A DNA stretch of 64,000 nt, taken from Actinopolyspora lacussalsi subsp. righensis (lineage in GTDB: Bacteria; Actinomycetota; Actinomycetes; Mycobacteriales; Pseudonocardiaceae). Under the pieces are notes generated by a model. That model worked only from the letters and a program-made list of their open reading frames with translations, had not been told where the DNA came from and made no database searches. Where the stretch lies: the NCBI RefSeq assembly GCF_900116555.1, contig NZ_FPAT01000004.1, positions 124,001-188,000 of the forward strand, in the 5' to 3' direction. How positions within the stretch are numbered: position 1 is the stretch's first letter; each line of letters starts with the position of its first letter. The position numbers and the translations under genes were made by a program. Positions 1 through 8,300 of this stretch are shown piece after piece.

Positions 1-375
1 TACCTGCATCGCCAGTCCCGCGACGAGGTTGGCCGCCAGCACCACTTCGAACGGGGCGGTCAGCAGCCCGAGAATGAGCGGGATCTCGGTGAAGGAGATG
101 GTCCAGCCGACCCGCTTGGCGTCCACGTCGATCGTGAGTTGCTCGGCCAGCAGGAACCCGACCGCGAGCAGCGGACCGATGAACAGCAGATCGGGGTCCC
201 GGGGGAACGGCAGCCACAGTGCTACCAGCAGCGAGACGAGCATCCCGCTCAACAGCACGGAAAGTGAAAATCCCAGGAAGATGCGCCGCCTTCGCGGCGA
301 CACTTCGGAGCGAACCGGAGGGCGGGGAACATCGGCGGTCAACCCCGACTCCGAAGAGCGGTGATGCTCGATCAT
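1..375 (-). CDS. Membrane protein, N-terminal part (cut by window edge)
   Basis: The reading frame starts at ATG 375 behind a GGAGGAGC ribosome site and runs off the window, giving 125 residues without a stop. After about 30 basic/polar residues there are hydrophobic segments at roughly 31-52, 57-75 and 95-125. The stretch between the second and third (FTEIPLILGLL) resembles the N-terminal membrane sensor region of actinobacterial GGDEF/EAL or kinase proteins. That likeness is from memory and the catalytic part lies outside the window, so the function is unassigned. Confidence 0.7.
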   Translation of the reverse strand, partial: MIEHHRSSESGLTADVPRPPVRSEVSPRRRRIFLGFSLSVLLSGMLVSLLVALWLPFPRDPDLLFIGPLLAVGFLLAEQLTIDVDAKRVGWTISFTEIPLILGLLTAPFEVVLAANLVAGLAMQV

Positions 376-798
376 CCACGCTCCTCCCGCCAAGCGACCC
401 GTTTCGTGGTCGCGTTACTCAGCGTCGATCGTGACGCACGACAACCCTGCTTGACCAGTCTTCGATTGGTGCCATCGTGGATGGACCATCGAGCAGATTA
501 CTAAACCCCACCACTAAATGTGGCCGCTTCTTCCTCCGAAGTACACGGAAAGATCAGCGAGGGACACACAGCGCACCGGGAAACAGAACCAGGAAGAGAT
601 CACGCACAGCAACCGAAAACCGCTGTGAACCTTGCCGCAGCAACCCATTCGAGCGGGCACGGTACGTGTCGATCGAACACTTTCGGTAATAATCGCTGTT
701 TCGGGCACTCGACGTTGGTGTTACCCACTGGCCGGTCTTCGGCGAAGAACGGAGCGCACCGCCCCTTCTCCGCGCGGCCGGCTCCGGACTCGGGCCCG
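376..798. other. Intergenic region, no gene seen
   Basis: 423 bases between the truncated membrane gene and the end of the hydrolase gene, both on the minus strand. Only short arginine/serine-rich frames occur and none has a convincing ribosome site. It should hold the promoter of the membrane gene and the 3' end of the hydrolase transcript. No clear hairpin or repeat was found. Confidence 0.5.
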
Positions 799-1785
799 TC
801 AGTGCGGTATCCGGAACTCCTCGAAGAAGTACCGCACCGCTCGGTCCAGTTCGGCCAGTGCGGGTTCCGCTCCGGGCAGGTGACCGGACTCGGGCAGGAG
901 AACCGAGCGTTTCGGTGCGTTCAACCGCCCCAGGAAGCGTTCGGAATGCACACCCGGAGTCCAGCGGTCGGCCTCGGGAGAGGCGAGCAGCAACGGTGGC
1001 GCGGTGAAGTTCGCGGGCGAAACGGCGGGCGGCAGACGTAGGTAACTCCGGAACAGCCGCAACGGAATCGCGGCGGCACCGCCGAGTTCGTCGGCGGAGT
1101 AAGTGGCGGCGAGCCGCGCGTTGCCGGAAACCGCGGTGATGTCGAGCAGCCAGTGCAACGGAACCCGGTGCGGTGCGGGCAGCACCGGTATCCGTGCCAA
1201 TGCCTCCGACAACAACCCCGCGCCGGGATTGGCGACCAGACCGTCACGCACTTCCGGACCGCGCGGATCGGCCAGGCTGGTGACGACCAACCCGACCACT
1301 CGGTCCGGCACCCTGGCGGCGACCTGATAGGCCAACCAGCCGCCCAGTCCCATCCCGAACAGCACCACCGGTCGAGGGTCCGCGACGCGCTCGGCCGCGA
1401 TCAGGTCGATCACGCAGTCCACCCAGTGCCGATAAGTGAGGCGGGAACCGACCGCGGAACTCAAGCCGTGCCCCGGAAGATCCGGTGCCACGTACTCCAA
1501 TTCGGCCAGCGAGGGCAACTTGGCGTAGGGCGCCAGCATCCTGCCGTAACCGCCGATACCGTGCAGCATCAGGAGTTTGGCCGCCGCGTCGTCCCGCCGG
1601 ACGACGTCCAGGTGCAGCGGGACACCGCGCCAGGACCACCAGTGTTCGGTTGGCGAGTCCGTGGTGGTGCTGCGCAGCGCCCCGGGGAAGAATTCCTGGT
1701 AGCGCAGCCAGTACGTGTGCTCCAGATACCCGGGGACGGCTTCGACCGGACCGATGGGAGGCCTGGCTCGTGAACCCGAGAACAC
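799..1785 (-). CDS. Alpha/beta-hydrolase fold protein with altered nucleophile elbow
   Basis: About 328 residues with the alpha/beta-hydrolase layout: an oxyanion-region LMLHGIGGYG, APDLPGHGLSS, the nucleophile elbow, a late acid in ADRWTPG and a catalytic-type histidine in ESGHLPG. The elbow reads GMGLGG instead of the usual GxSxGG, so the nucleophile serine is replaced by glycine (codon GGA). It may be a pseudo-hydrolase, a binding protein or an enzyme using another residue. The gene is head-to-head with the PPOX gene. GTG 1785 avoids overlap, but in-frame ATGs at 1815 and 1821 are possible, so the start is uncertain. Confidence 0.8.
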   Translation of the reverse strand: MFSGSRARPPIGPVEAVPGYLEHTYWLRYQEFFPGALRSTTTDSPTEHWWSWRGVPLHLDVVRRDDAAAKLLMLHGIGGYGRMLAPYAKLPSLAELEYVAPDLPGHGLSSAVGSRLTYRHWVDCVIDLIAAERVADPRPVVLFGMGLGGWLAYQVAARVPDRVVGLVVTSLADPRGPEVRDGLVANPGAGLLSEALARIPVLPAPHRVPLHWLLDITAVSGNARLAATYSADELGGAAAIPLRLFRSYLRLPPAVSPANFTAPPLLLASPEADRWTPGVHSERFLGRLNAPKRSVLLPESGHLPGAEPALAELDRAVRYFFEEFRIPH

Positions 1786-1813
1786 ATTACGAACATACGG
1801 AGCGAATCGCCAC

Positions 1814-2236
1814 ATGCGCATCGACCGGGAGCAGGCAATCCGACTGTTCGACCGGGCGCGCGTCGCTCGGATGGGTACCGTGGGCCGTGACGAGCAGCCA
1901 CATCTGGTTCCCGTGACATTCGCGCTGACCGATGAGGGGCGGATCGCCACGGCCGTGGACCACAAACCCAAGACCACCACCTCGCTGCGCAGACTGCGCA
2001 ACATCGAACGGAACCCGTTGGTCTCGGTGCTGGCCGATCACTACTCGGAGAACTGGGACGAGCTCTGGTGGGTACGCGTGGACGGCACGGCTTCGATCCA
2101 CTCGGCCGAAACCGTTCCGGAAGCCGTGCGAGCGCTGGGTGACAAGTACGAGCAGTACCGACGGCGGCCACCAGTCGCGAGCCTGATACTGATCGAGATA
2201 CAACGGATCACCGGCTGGGCCGCCACGGCCGACTGA
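1814..2236 (+). CDS. PPOX-class (pyridoxamine oxidase-like) flavin/F420-dependent protein
   Basis: 140 residues forming a split-barrel flavin-binding protein of the PPOX type, a family rich in F420-dependent reductases in actinobacteria. The N-terminus (RARVARMGTVGRDEQPHLVP) and a central LRRLRNIERNPLVSVLADHY block match this family. The C-terminal RITGW is the usual ending. The ATG at 1814 follows a GGAG about ten bases upstream. Cofactor (F420 or FMN) and substrate cannot be told from sequence. A dispersed repeat element begins just after the stop. Confidence 0.85.
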   Translation: MRIDREQAIRLFDRARVARMGTVGRDEQPHLVPVTFALTDEGRIATAVDHKPKTTTSLRRLRNIERNPLVSVLADHYSENWDELWWVRVDGTASIHSAETVPEAVRALGDKYEQYRRRPPVASLILIEIQRITGWAATAD

Positions 2237-2259
2237 CGGCGGATGCTCCGAGCCGCGGC

Positions 2260-2328
2260 GATTTCTCGCGAAATCGACACCCCCTCTAGGCGGTGCGGCC
2301 CCGGTTGCCGTCGATTTCTCGCGAAATC
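2260..2328 (+). repeat. Dispersed palindrome pair, copy A
   Basis: Two exact copies of GATTTCTCGCGAAATC lie at 2260-2275 and 2313-2328. Each has 6-base inverted arms GATTTC/GAAATC around TCGC. The same or a variant palindrome, usually paired, occurs at five other intergenic sites in the window. It sits upstream of the large hairpin module at 2391-2486, separated by a spacer almost identical to that at 42092-42177. Confidence 0.85.
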
Positions 2329-2390
2329 GCCGCGCCGCTGGGGTGGCACGGTGCCGCACTCCGACCACCCTGGCAGTCGGCACCGCCGCG

Positions 2391-2486
2391 GGTTCTCCCG
2401 TGCGGCTCTCGCGAGGACGCCGGAGACGTTGTGTAGTACCTACCCGATGTCGCCGGACCCGCGGCGAGAGCCGTGCGAGAGGTTCC
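2391..2486 (+). repeat. Structured hairpin repeat, copy A (subfamily 1)
   Basis: A roughly 96-base element with nested inverted repeats. The outer stem pairs GGCTCTCGC with GCGAGAGCC and continues with G-U-compatible pairs. The middle stem pairs GCCGGAGAC with GTCGCCGG. An apical GTAG-TAC-CTAC hairpin sits inside a conserved loop starting GTTGTGTAG and ending CCCGATG. It lies between the convergent ends of the PPOX gene and a small minus-strand gene. It is nearly identical to the copy at 42178-42273. It may act as a terminator, a structured RNA or a mobile repeat. Confidence 0.8.
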
Positions 2487-2544
2487 GCCACAGCACCACC
2501 CACGATCACCGGGCCGAGGAATTCATCATTCGGGGTTACACAAC

Positions 2545-2584
2545 GCGGGCGTCCCCGGTGCGTGAGTCGGATGCATCGCGAGGC
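2545..2584 (+). repeat. Second dispersed module, copy 1
   Basis: A 40-base block beginning GCGGGCGTCCCCGG and ending GGATGCATCGCGAGGC recurs with three differences, on the opposite strand, at 20633-20672. Both copies lie within loci carrying the hairpin repeat, so it appears to be another module of the same composite element. There is no open frame of note. Confidence 0.7.
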
Positions 2585-2806
2585 CGGGCCGCTCGCCGCG
2601 TAGGTCGCTACTCAAGAGCCGGCCCAACACAGCAAGGCGCCGACTCACGTGCCGGCTACCCGAGCACCCCTACGGGGCCGAGCACTGCCGCGGATTCGAA
2701 GGCGTCCCGCGCTCAACCGGCCTGGGGGTCACCGGGAGCGCGGGACGCGTAATCGACACTACTGATCGGCCGCAGCTGCTGTCGAGTCACCGATGGGCCG
2801 GGTCAC

Positions 2807-3073
2807 TCACTTTTCCGATTCCGAACCTGTGGCTTCGGACCTGCGACGCATCCGGACACGCCCGGAGTGAAGATCCAGCGGTCCCGCACCGCTCTCCCTG
2901 TCGTCCTCCTTGGCGACGGCCACCCATTCGGCCCGTTCCAGCCGGTACTTGCTGCCCGCCTCGAACAGCCCGTCCACGCCGGTGACGGTCTGTCCCGAGC
3001 CGTCGAAGCGACGCGCGTAGGAGTCGCGACGCGCCTGGCGCCGCCTGGCGCGACGCAACCGGTCTATGCTCAC
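2807..3073 (-). CDS. Small conserved hypothetical protein
   Basis: 88 residues, strongly basic at the N-terminus (RLRRARRRQARR), then SYARRFDGSGQTVTG, a YRLERAEWVAVA segment and a polar tail. The pattern looks like a small soluble protein known from related actinomycetes, but I cannot name a family. It starts at GTG 3073 and runs convergent to the PPOX gene across the repeat region 2237-2806. Function unknown. Confidence 0.6.
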   Translation of the reverse strand: MSIDRLRRARRRQARRDSYARRFDGSGQTVTGVDGLFEAGSKYRLERAEWVAVAKEDDRESGAGPLDLHSGRVRMRRRSEATGSESEK

Positions 3074-3258
3074 ACCGCCACGCTAACGGCGCGTGCCGCG
3101 CTTGCGCGGAACGGTGAGAGACGGGCCACAGTATCCCGCCGTGCCACCGACGACTCCGCCATGCCACCGACGGCAGCGGCTGTGACGAGAAACACCGAAC
3201 GACTCCGAGTGCGGAGCCACCCCGCGACCCGGTCGAAGAACTTCAATAGGGTTTCGGT

Positions 3259-3576
3259 GTGCAGCAGGATCCGTATCAACTCCGCGTGCGGACAGCGCGG
3301 TTGTCCCCGCTGGCCGAGGCGTTCGAGGTCGTGGATCGGTACGCCGAGATCAATCACCGGTACCGCAAGCTGATCCACGACTCACGAGAGATGCTGGCGG
3401 CCACGGATGTGCGACTCACTCAGGCGAGGGGGATGGGCAAGAAGCTCATGGTGCTGGTGCGGGCAGCCGGTTCGGACTTCAGGGAACGGCTTCCCCAGGA
3501 GCAGCGGCACCTGTTGGACGCGGGGCTGCGTCAGGCCGACGACCTGGTGTACGGCGACAGCACCGGGCAGGACTGA
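3259..3576 (+). CDS. Small hypothetical helical protein
   Basis: 105 residues predicted mainly alpha-helical, with EVVDRYAEINHRYRKLIHDS and DFRERLPQEQRHLLDAG segments and no signal peptide or membrane helix. The start is GTG 3259 after AGGG. It converges on the conservon GTPase gene with a hairpin terminator between them. Codon use and third-position GC fit a real gene, but no function can be given. Confidence 0.6.
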   Translation: MQQDPYQLRVRTARLSPLAEAFEVVDRYAEINHRYRKLIHDSREMLAATDVRLTQARGMGKKLMVLVRAAGSDFRERLPQEQRHLLDAGLRQADDLVYGDSTGQD

Positions 3577-3585
3577 GCGAACCGT

Positions 3586-3616
3586 CGCGGGCCACCGAAC
3601 GAGTCGGCGGCCCGCG
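3586..3616. terminator. Bidirectional hairpin terminator
   Basis: A perfect 8-base inverted repeat, CGCGGGCC (3586-3593) and GGCCCGCG (3609-3616), with a 15-base loop lies between the convergent genes ending at 3576 and 3663. There is no T-tract, as is common in high-GC actinobacteria. It probably serves both genes. Confidence 0.6.
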
Positions 3617-3662
3617 AGACGGCGGCTGGTCCTCCGGGACCGGAAACGGCGCCGGGAGCTGC

Positions 3663-4268
3663 TCAAGCGCTGCGGCCCGAGGCCACCCACTTGCTCATGG
3701 CGTACTGGACCAGCGCGATCAGGGCCTCCTTGGTGGAGGACTGATCGCGCGCGTCGCAACTCAGCAACGGAACGTCCGAGCTGACTGCCAGTGCCTCACG
3801 CACTTCTTCGATGCTGTGCTGCAGCTTGCCGTCGAAACAGTTCACTCCGATGACGTAGGGAGTACCTCGGTCCTCGAAGAAATCGATCGCCGAGAAGCAG
3901 TCGGCCAGCCTGCGGGTGTCCACCAGCACGACGGCACCGATAGCACCGCGCACCAGGTCGTCCCACATGAACCAGAACCGTTGCTGTCCCGGCGTGCCGA
4001 ACAGATAGAGAATCAGATCGGCATCCAGCGACAACCGGCCGAAGTCCATCGCCACGGTCGTGGAGTTCTTGCCCGGGGTGGCGGCCAGGTCGTCGATCCC
4101 TTGGCTGGCCTCCGTCATGACCGCTTCCGTGGTGAGCGGAACGATTTCGGAGACCGAACCGACGAAGGTCGTCTTACCCACGCCGAAACCACCGGCCACC
4201 ACGATCTTGGCCGAGCTGGTGGAGGATTTTCCGGTCTGCTGGGGCGCCTTAAAGCCGGCGGAGTCCAC
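3663..4268 (-). CDS. cvnD: Conservon small GTPase-like protein (CvnD type)
   Basis: 201 residues. The Walker A motif GGFGVGKTT sits near residue 28, followed by a switch-like region, DLILYLFGTPGQQRF (DxxG-type) and an NCFDG segment in the base-recognition position. It is the fourth gene of a conservon (kinase, roadblock, DUF742, GTPase), membrane-associated signalling units studied in Streptomyces. It starts at GTG 4268 inside the end of the DUF742 gene (20-base overlap), implying translational coupling. No P450 gene (cvnE) follows. Confidence 0.92.
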   Translation of the reverse strand: MDSAGFKAPQQTGKSSTSSAKIVVAGGFGVGKTTFVGSVSEIVPLTTEAVMTEASQGIDDLAATPGKNSTTVAMDFGRLSLDADLILYLFGTPGQQRFWFMWDDLVRGAIGAVVLVDTRRLADCFSAIDFFEDRGTPYVIGVNCFDGKLQHSIEEVREALAVSSDVPLLSCDARDQSSTKEALIALVQYAMSKWVASGRSA

Positions 4269-4866
4269 TCAACACCCTTTCCATCAACATCATGTGCGGT
4301 TCACTGCCGCTGTCGGTCACGGTCTGGTGGATATCGACCAGACCCTGTTCGGCCATATCCGCCAGCAGGACCTTGGCCACACCGAACGGCACACCAAGCA
4401 GCGCCCCGATCTCGGCAACCGACCGGGGCTGACCGCACAGCTGTACCACTGACTGGTACTCCTGCCGCAAGGGTGTGCCCGGACGGTACTGCGCGCTGGT
4501 GGAAATAAGTGTCTCCAGCTCCAGTTCTACATTGGATTTGGTACGTCCCCCCGTCCACGCGTAGGAACGGATGCTGGCCGCTGGAGTGTCCTCCCCCTCT
4601 TCGGCCCGGTTCATCGGTTCGTTCTCCCAACCGACCGACTCCTCGGACCGGGCGCTGTCGGAACGCGTGCGCTCGGATCGCCGTGGACGCGGTGCGTCCT
4701 CCTGCTCCTCCGACCTCCGTTTGCTCCGGCCGCGCCCACTGCCGAAATTGAGCCCGTTGTAGACGTCGGCGAAAGTCGCCTCGTCGACGTCCTGCTCCTC
4801 ATCCCGCCCGTACCACCGCCCGACCTCGTCGGAACGACGCTCGTTGTAGCCGGAATCCCTGCTCAT
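4249..4866 (-). CDS. cvnC: Conservon DUF742 protein (CvnC type)
   Basis: 205 residues. The first ~100 are charged and disordered (many Arg, Asp, Glu). The C-terminal ~100 hold the DUF742 winged-helix-like domain (TRPGTPLRQEYQSVVQLCG... region, GALLGVPFGVAKVLLADM). It starts at ATG 4866 with GAGG upstream, seven bases after the roadblock gene stops. In characterised conservons this protein associates with the kinase and GTPase. The long acidic/basic N-terminal tail is longer than the family core. Confidence 0.9.
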   Translation of the reverse strand: MSRDSGYNERRSDEVGRWYGRDEEQDVDEATFADVYNGLNFGSGRGRSKRRSEEQEDAPRPRRSERTRSDSARSEESVGWENEPMNRAEEGEDTPAASIRSYAWTGGRTKSNVELELETLISTSAQYRPGTPLRQEYQSVVQLCGQPRSVAEIGALLGVPFGVAKVLLADMAEQGLVDIHQTVTDSGSEPHMMLMERVLSGLRRL

Positions 4867-4873
4867 GGTGGCC

Positions 4874-5314
4874 TCACACCAATTGCTCTGAAACGGAGTT
4901 GTCAGCACCCTGCAACTGCGAACGCAGCTCGGGCGTGAGAATTCGACCGACTCGCTCGACCAGCATCGCCATCTCGTAGGCGATCAGGCCCATGTCGCAT
5001 TGCGGTGCCGCCAGTACGGTCAGGCAGGAACCGTCACTGATGGACATCTGCAGCATCATGCCGCGGTCCATCTCGACTATGGTCTCCTTGACCTGCCCCG
5101 CTTCGAAGCATCGAGCGGCGCCCTGGGTGAGGCTTAACAAGCCCGAAGCCACCGCGGCGAGCTGTTCGGCCCGGTCTCGCGGCAACTTGTCCGAAGACGT
5201 CAACAGCAGCCCGTCCGCCGAAACCACGATCGCGTGCGCTACTCCGCTGACGCGCTCCGTGAAATCGGTGACCAACCAATTGAACTGGTCGATCTTCGCC
5301 TGCTGAGATGACAT
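4874..5314 (-). CDS. cvnB: Conservon roadblock/LC7 domain protein (CvnB type)
   Basis: 146 residues with a single roadblock/LC7 domain: FTERVSGVAHAIVVSADGLL, an internal helix beginning LPRDRAEQLAAVASG and the C-terminal VERVGRILTPELR. ATG 5314 is preceded by AAAAGGAGG at good spacing, which settles the start. Roadblock proteins bind and regulate the cognate MglA-like GTPase. The gene lies between the kinase and DUF742 genes in the standard conservon order. Confidence 0.93.
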   Translation of the reverse strand: MSSQQAKIDQFNWLVTDFTERVSGVAHAIVVSADGLLLTSSDKLPRDRAEQLAAVASGLLSLTQGAARCFEAGQVKETIVEMDRGMMLQMSISDGSCLTVLAAPQCDMGLIAYEMAMLVERVGRILTPELRSQLQGADNSVSEQLV

Positions 5315-5373
5315 GTCGCCTCCTTTTGCTTGGTTCGGCGGTGGCTGAGCGGGCGGAACTCGGCCCCACCTAT

Positions 5374-8300
5374 CTATTCCCCAGCGCTGTGCCTGCCCCG
5401 ACGCACACCCTGCTGGAAACTCGACAACCGGCCACGGGTCTCGTCCGGCGCCGGCGTGTTCTGGGCCCCGGAACTCTGACCGCTCGGTGGTGGGGCGCTT
5501 CCGGGGGCGAGATGCTGTTTGGGCACTCGCCTGGGTAAGCCCGCCGAGGTGTAGTCCGAGGGCTGTGGGTCCGCGGCCGCGTCCGCTTCCTGCTGTGCCT
5601 GGTCGGTTTCGAAGTTCCACGCGGAGGACTCGTTCACCGGAGACTCCGATCGAGTGATCCAACTCGACGAATCCCGCTGCTGTCGAGCTCGTCCGTCGAG
5701 CTGATGGTTGGCTTCGGCTCCGGGGGCATCGGCATGCTGTGCCGTCGAGGGCGACTGGTCGTGCCGCGGCCCCTGGTCGGGGAAACCGCCGCCGGGGATT
5801 CCGGAGGCGGCGCTGTCCGAGGACTTCTCGAACTCGGCTTCTTCCATCCAGCTGAGTCCTCTGCCACCGGCGGCTGAACCGGGGTTCCCACCGGCCCGCG
5901 GACCGTCGGGAGCGGCTCCGGACCGACCACCGGAAGCGTTCGACTGGCCGCGCGGCGTGCGACGCGGCAGACCGGAGGGGGTGAAACCGCCCGGGTCCGC
6001 ACGGGACTCGGAGGTGGGTTCCTCCACCCGGGGATGTTGTGTGGTCTCCTCCGTGCTGCCCGGCGGAACCGGCGTCCCAGCGGGGACTCCCCCGTCACCG
6101 GGCCTGTCGCTGGAGGGCCTTTCGCCGGGGAGCCTTTCGCCGAGGGTCCCCCTCTCGTGCGGGACTCGCCGGTCGTTGTCGTCCTCGCCGGTGGGCCAGG
6201 ACCACTCACCGGTGCCGGACTGCCCCGAGGAGGTCTGGTGATAGGCGTCCTCGGGTGACGGGTGGAACCACTGTGGTGCGGAGTCGGTGAACATCGCGGA
6301 TGAACCGGTTCGGGGTGCTATCGCGTGAACAACGGTCGGCGCGCTGTCCGAGTAACGCTGTTCCGGCCCCTCTTCCGACGCGAAGTCGTCGAAGTGCAGC
6401 GATGCCCCGAACGACTCGTCCTCCTCGGCGTTTTCCACGTACTCCTGACCCTCCGGAGGTTCGAAGAGACCGCGGAACCTGTCCGACGGCTCCGGATCCC
6501 GCTGCTGGCTCGCGGAGCGGACCGGCTCGGCAGCGGCCGGGTGTTCCGGTTGGGAAACCGGCGTGGGGGGCGGTGTCGGAGCCTGCGGCCGCGGGTTCCC
6601 CTGTTCCGGAGGCCGGGAACGGTCACCGGTCTGGGACGGGGGCTGGGTGGGAGTCGCCGGGGAACCGCCACGCTGCTGGGTCGGCAGCGAGGGGGGCTCT
6701 CCCAGATCGAAACGGGGCAGACCACCTTCCAGGATCTGATGACGGTTGGCCCCGTTGGCATTGGCCCCGTTCGCACGGGGAGCGGAGGTCTGTTCGTCGC
6801 CACTGCGGTGCTGTTCATCGCCGCTGCGGGGCCGCTCGTCGCCCTGCTGTCCCGGCTGCTCGGTGGCGGTGCTGCCGGAGCTGTCCTGACCGGGGGCGGA
6901 CAGCCGCTGTTCGATGGTGGAAGGGCTCGGCTCGGGCGTGGACCGCACTGCGGACTGCGCGGAACCGTCGGGAATGACCAGGTCGGGCGGAATCCGGACC
7001 GTGGCGCGAACTCCGTCGACGTCGTCCCCGCCGTGCAACCGCACCGTGATGCCGTGCCTGCCCGCCAGCCGTGCGATGACCAGCAGCCCCATTCGCCGGG
7101 AGGTTGACAGGTCGTACTCGTCGAAGGAGGCCAGTCGGTCGTTGGCCTCGGCGAGTTCCTGTTCCCCCATGCCGATCCCGTGGTCGAGCACGTCGATGGT
7201 CAACGAGGAGTCCTCGGACTGATGGCTGGAGACCGTGACCGAGGTCTCGGGGGAGGAGAAGTTCGCGGCGTTGTCGAGCAACTCGGCCATCAACCGCACC
7301 AGGTCGCTGCCCGCGTAGCCGACCAACCGGGCCGCCGGGGGCGACTGCACCACCACACGGGGATAGTGCTCGATCTCGGAGATCGCGGCACGGAGCACGT
7401 CGGACAGCTGCACCGGCTGGGTGAACCGGCGTGCCATGTCGCTACCGGACAGCACCATGAGGTTCTCGTTGTTGCGCCGCATCCTGGTGGCGAGATGGTC
7501 GAGCCGGAACAGCGTCGCCAGCTGGTCCGGGTCGTCCTCATCGTGCTCGAGTTGCTCGAACAGTCGCAGCTGACGCTCCAGCAGGCTCTGACTGCGCCGG
7601 GAGACGTTGACGAAGGAGTCACTGTAACCGCGCCGCAGGTTCGCCTGCTCCGAGGCGAGGTAAAGGGCCTGGCGGTTGACCTCGTCGAAGGCGCGGGCCA
7701 CCTGACCGACCTCCTCGGTGGTCCGCACCGGCACCGCGTCGACCTCCACATCGGATTCGGAGGAGCCGTGCCGGATGCGGTCGACGGCACGGGGCAACTG
7801 CTCGTCAGCGGCGTGCAGCGCGCCGCGGCGCAGCTGATCCAGCGACCTGAGCAGATTGCGCCCCATCACGACGATGATGGCCGCTGCCACGATCAGCCCC
7901 GCGACCATGATCACGGTGGTCAGTCCGGCCCGGTCGCTGGCTTCGTCGTACAACGAGTAAGCGCGCTGGTTGAACTGCTTCGACAACTCGTAGCGCACCT
8001 GGGTGGTGCTGTTGATCAGCTTGTCGGAGAGCTGGTTCCACTGGTCCAGCGTCAGGGAGGAGCGCACTTCGTCGACCCGGATCGCCCGCATGAGCTGATC
8101 CTCGGTCTCCAGCCACCGCTGCATGACATCGCTGTTGACGACCTCCCTGGCCTGTCTCGGCTCGGAGTTGGCCACGGACTCGAAACTGGTTATCCGCGAG
8201 TCCAGCCGGGCCCTGGAGTCGTTGAGCGCGTCGGTCAGGTCGGGAGTGAAATCGCTCCGGGGCAGCGCGGCGTCCACCAGGGCACGTTGGATCCGGATCT

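Noticed and set aside
2243-2752. Coding genes across the 2.2-2.8 kb repeat region
   Set aside because: The frames translate the palindromes and hairpin (for example SREID/SREIT words that recur at every repeat locus), showing repeat DNA rather than protein conservation.
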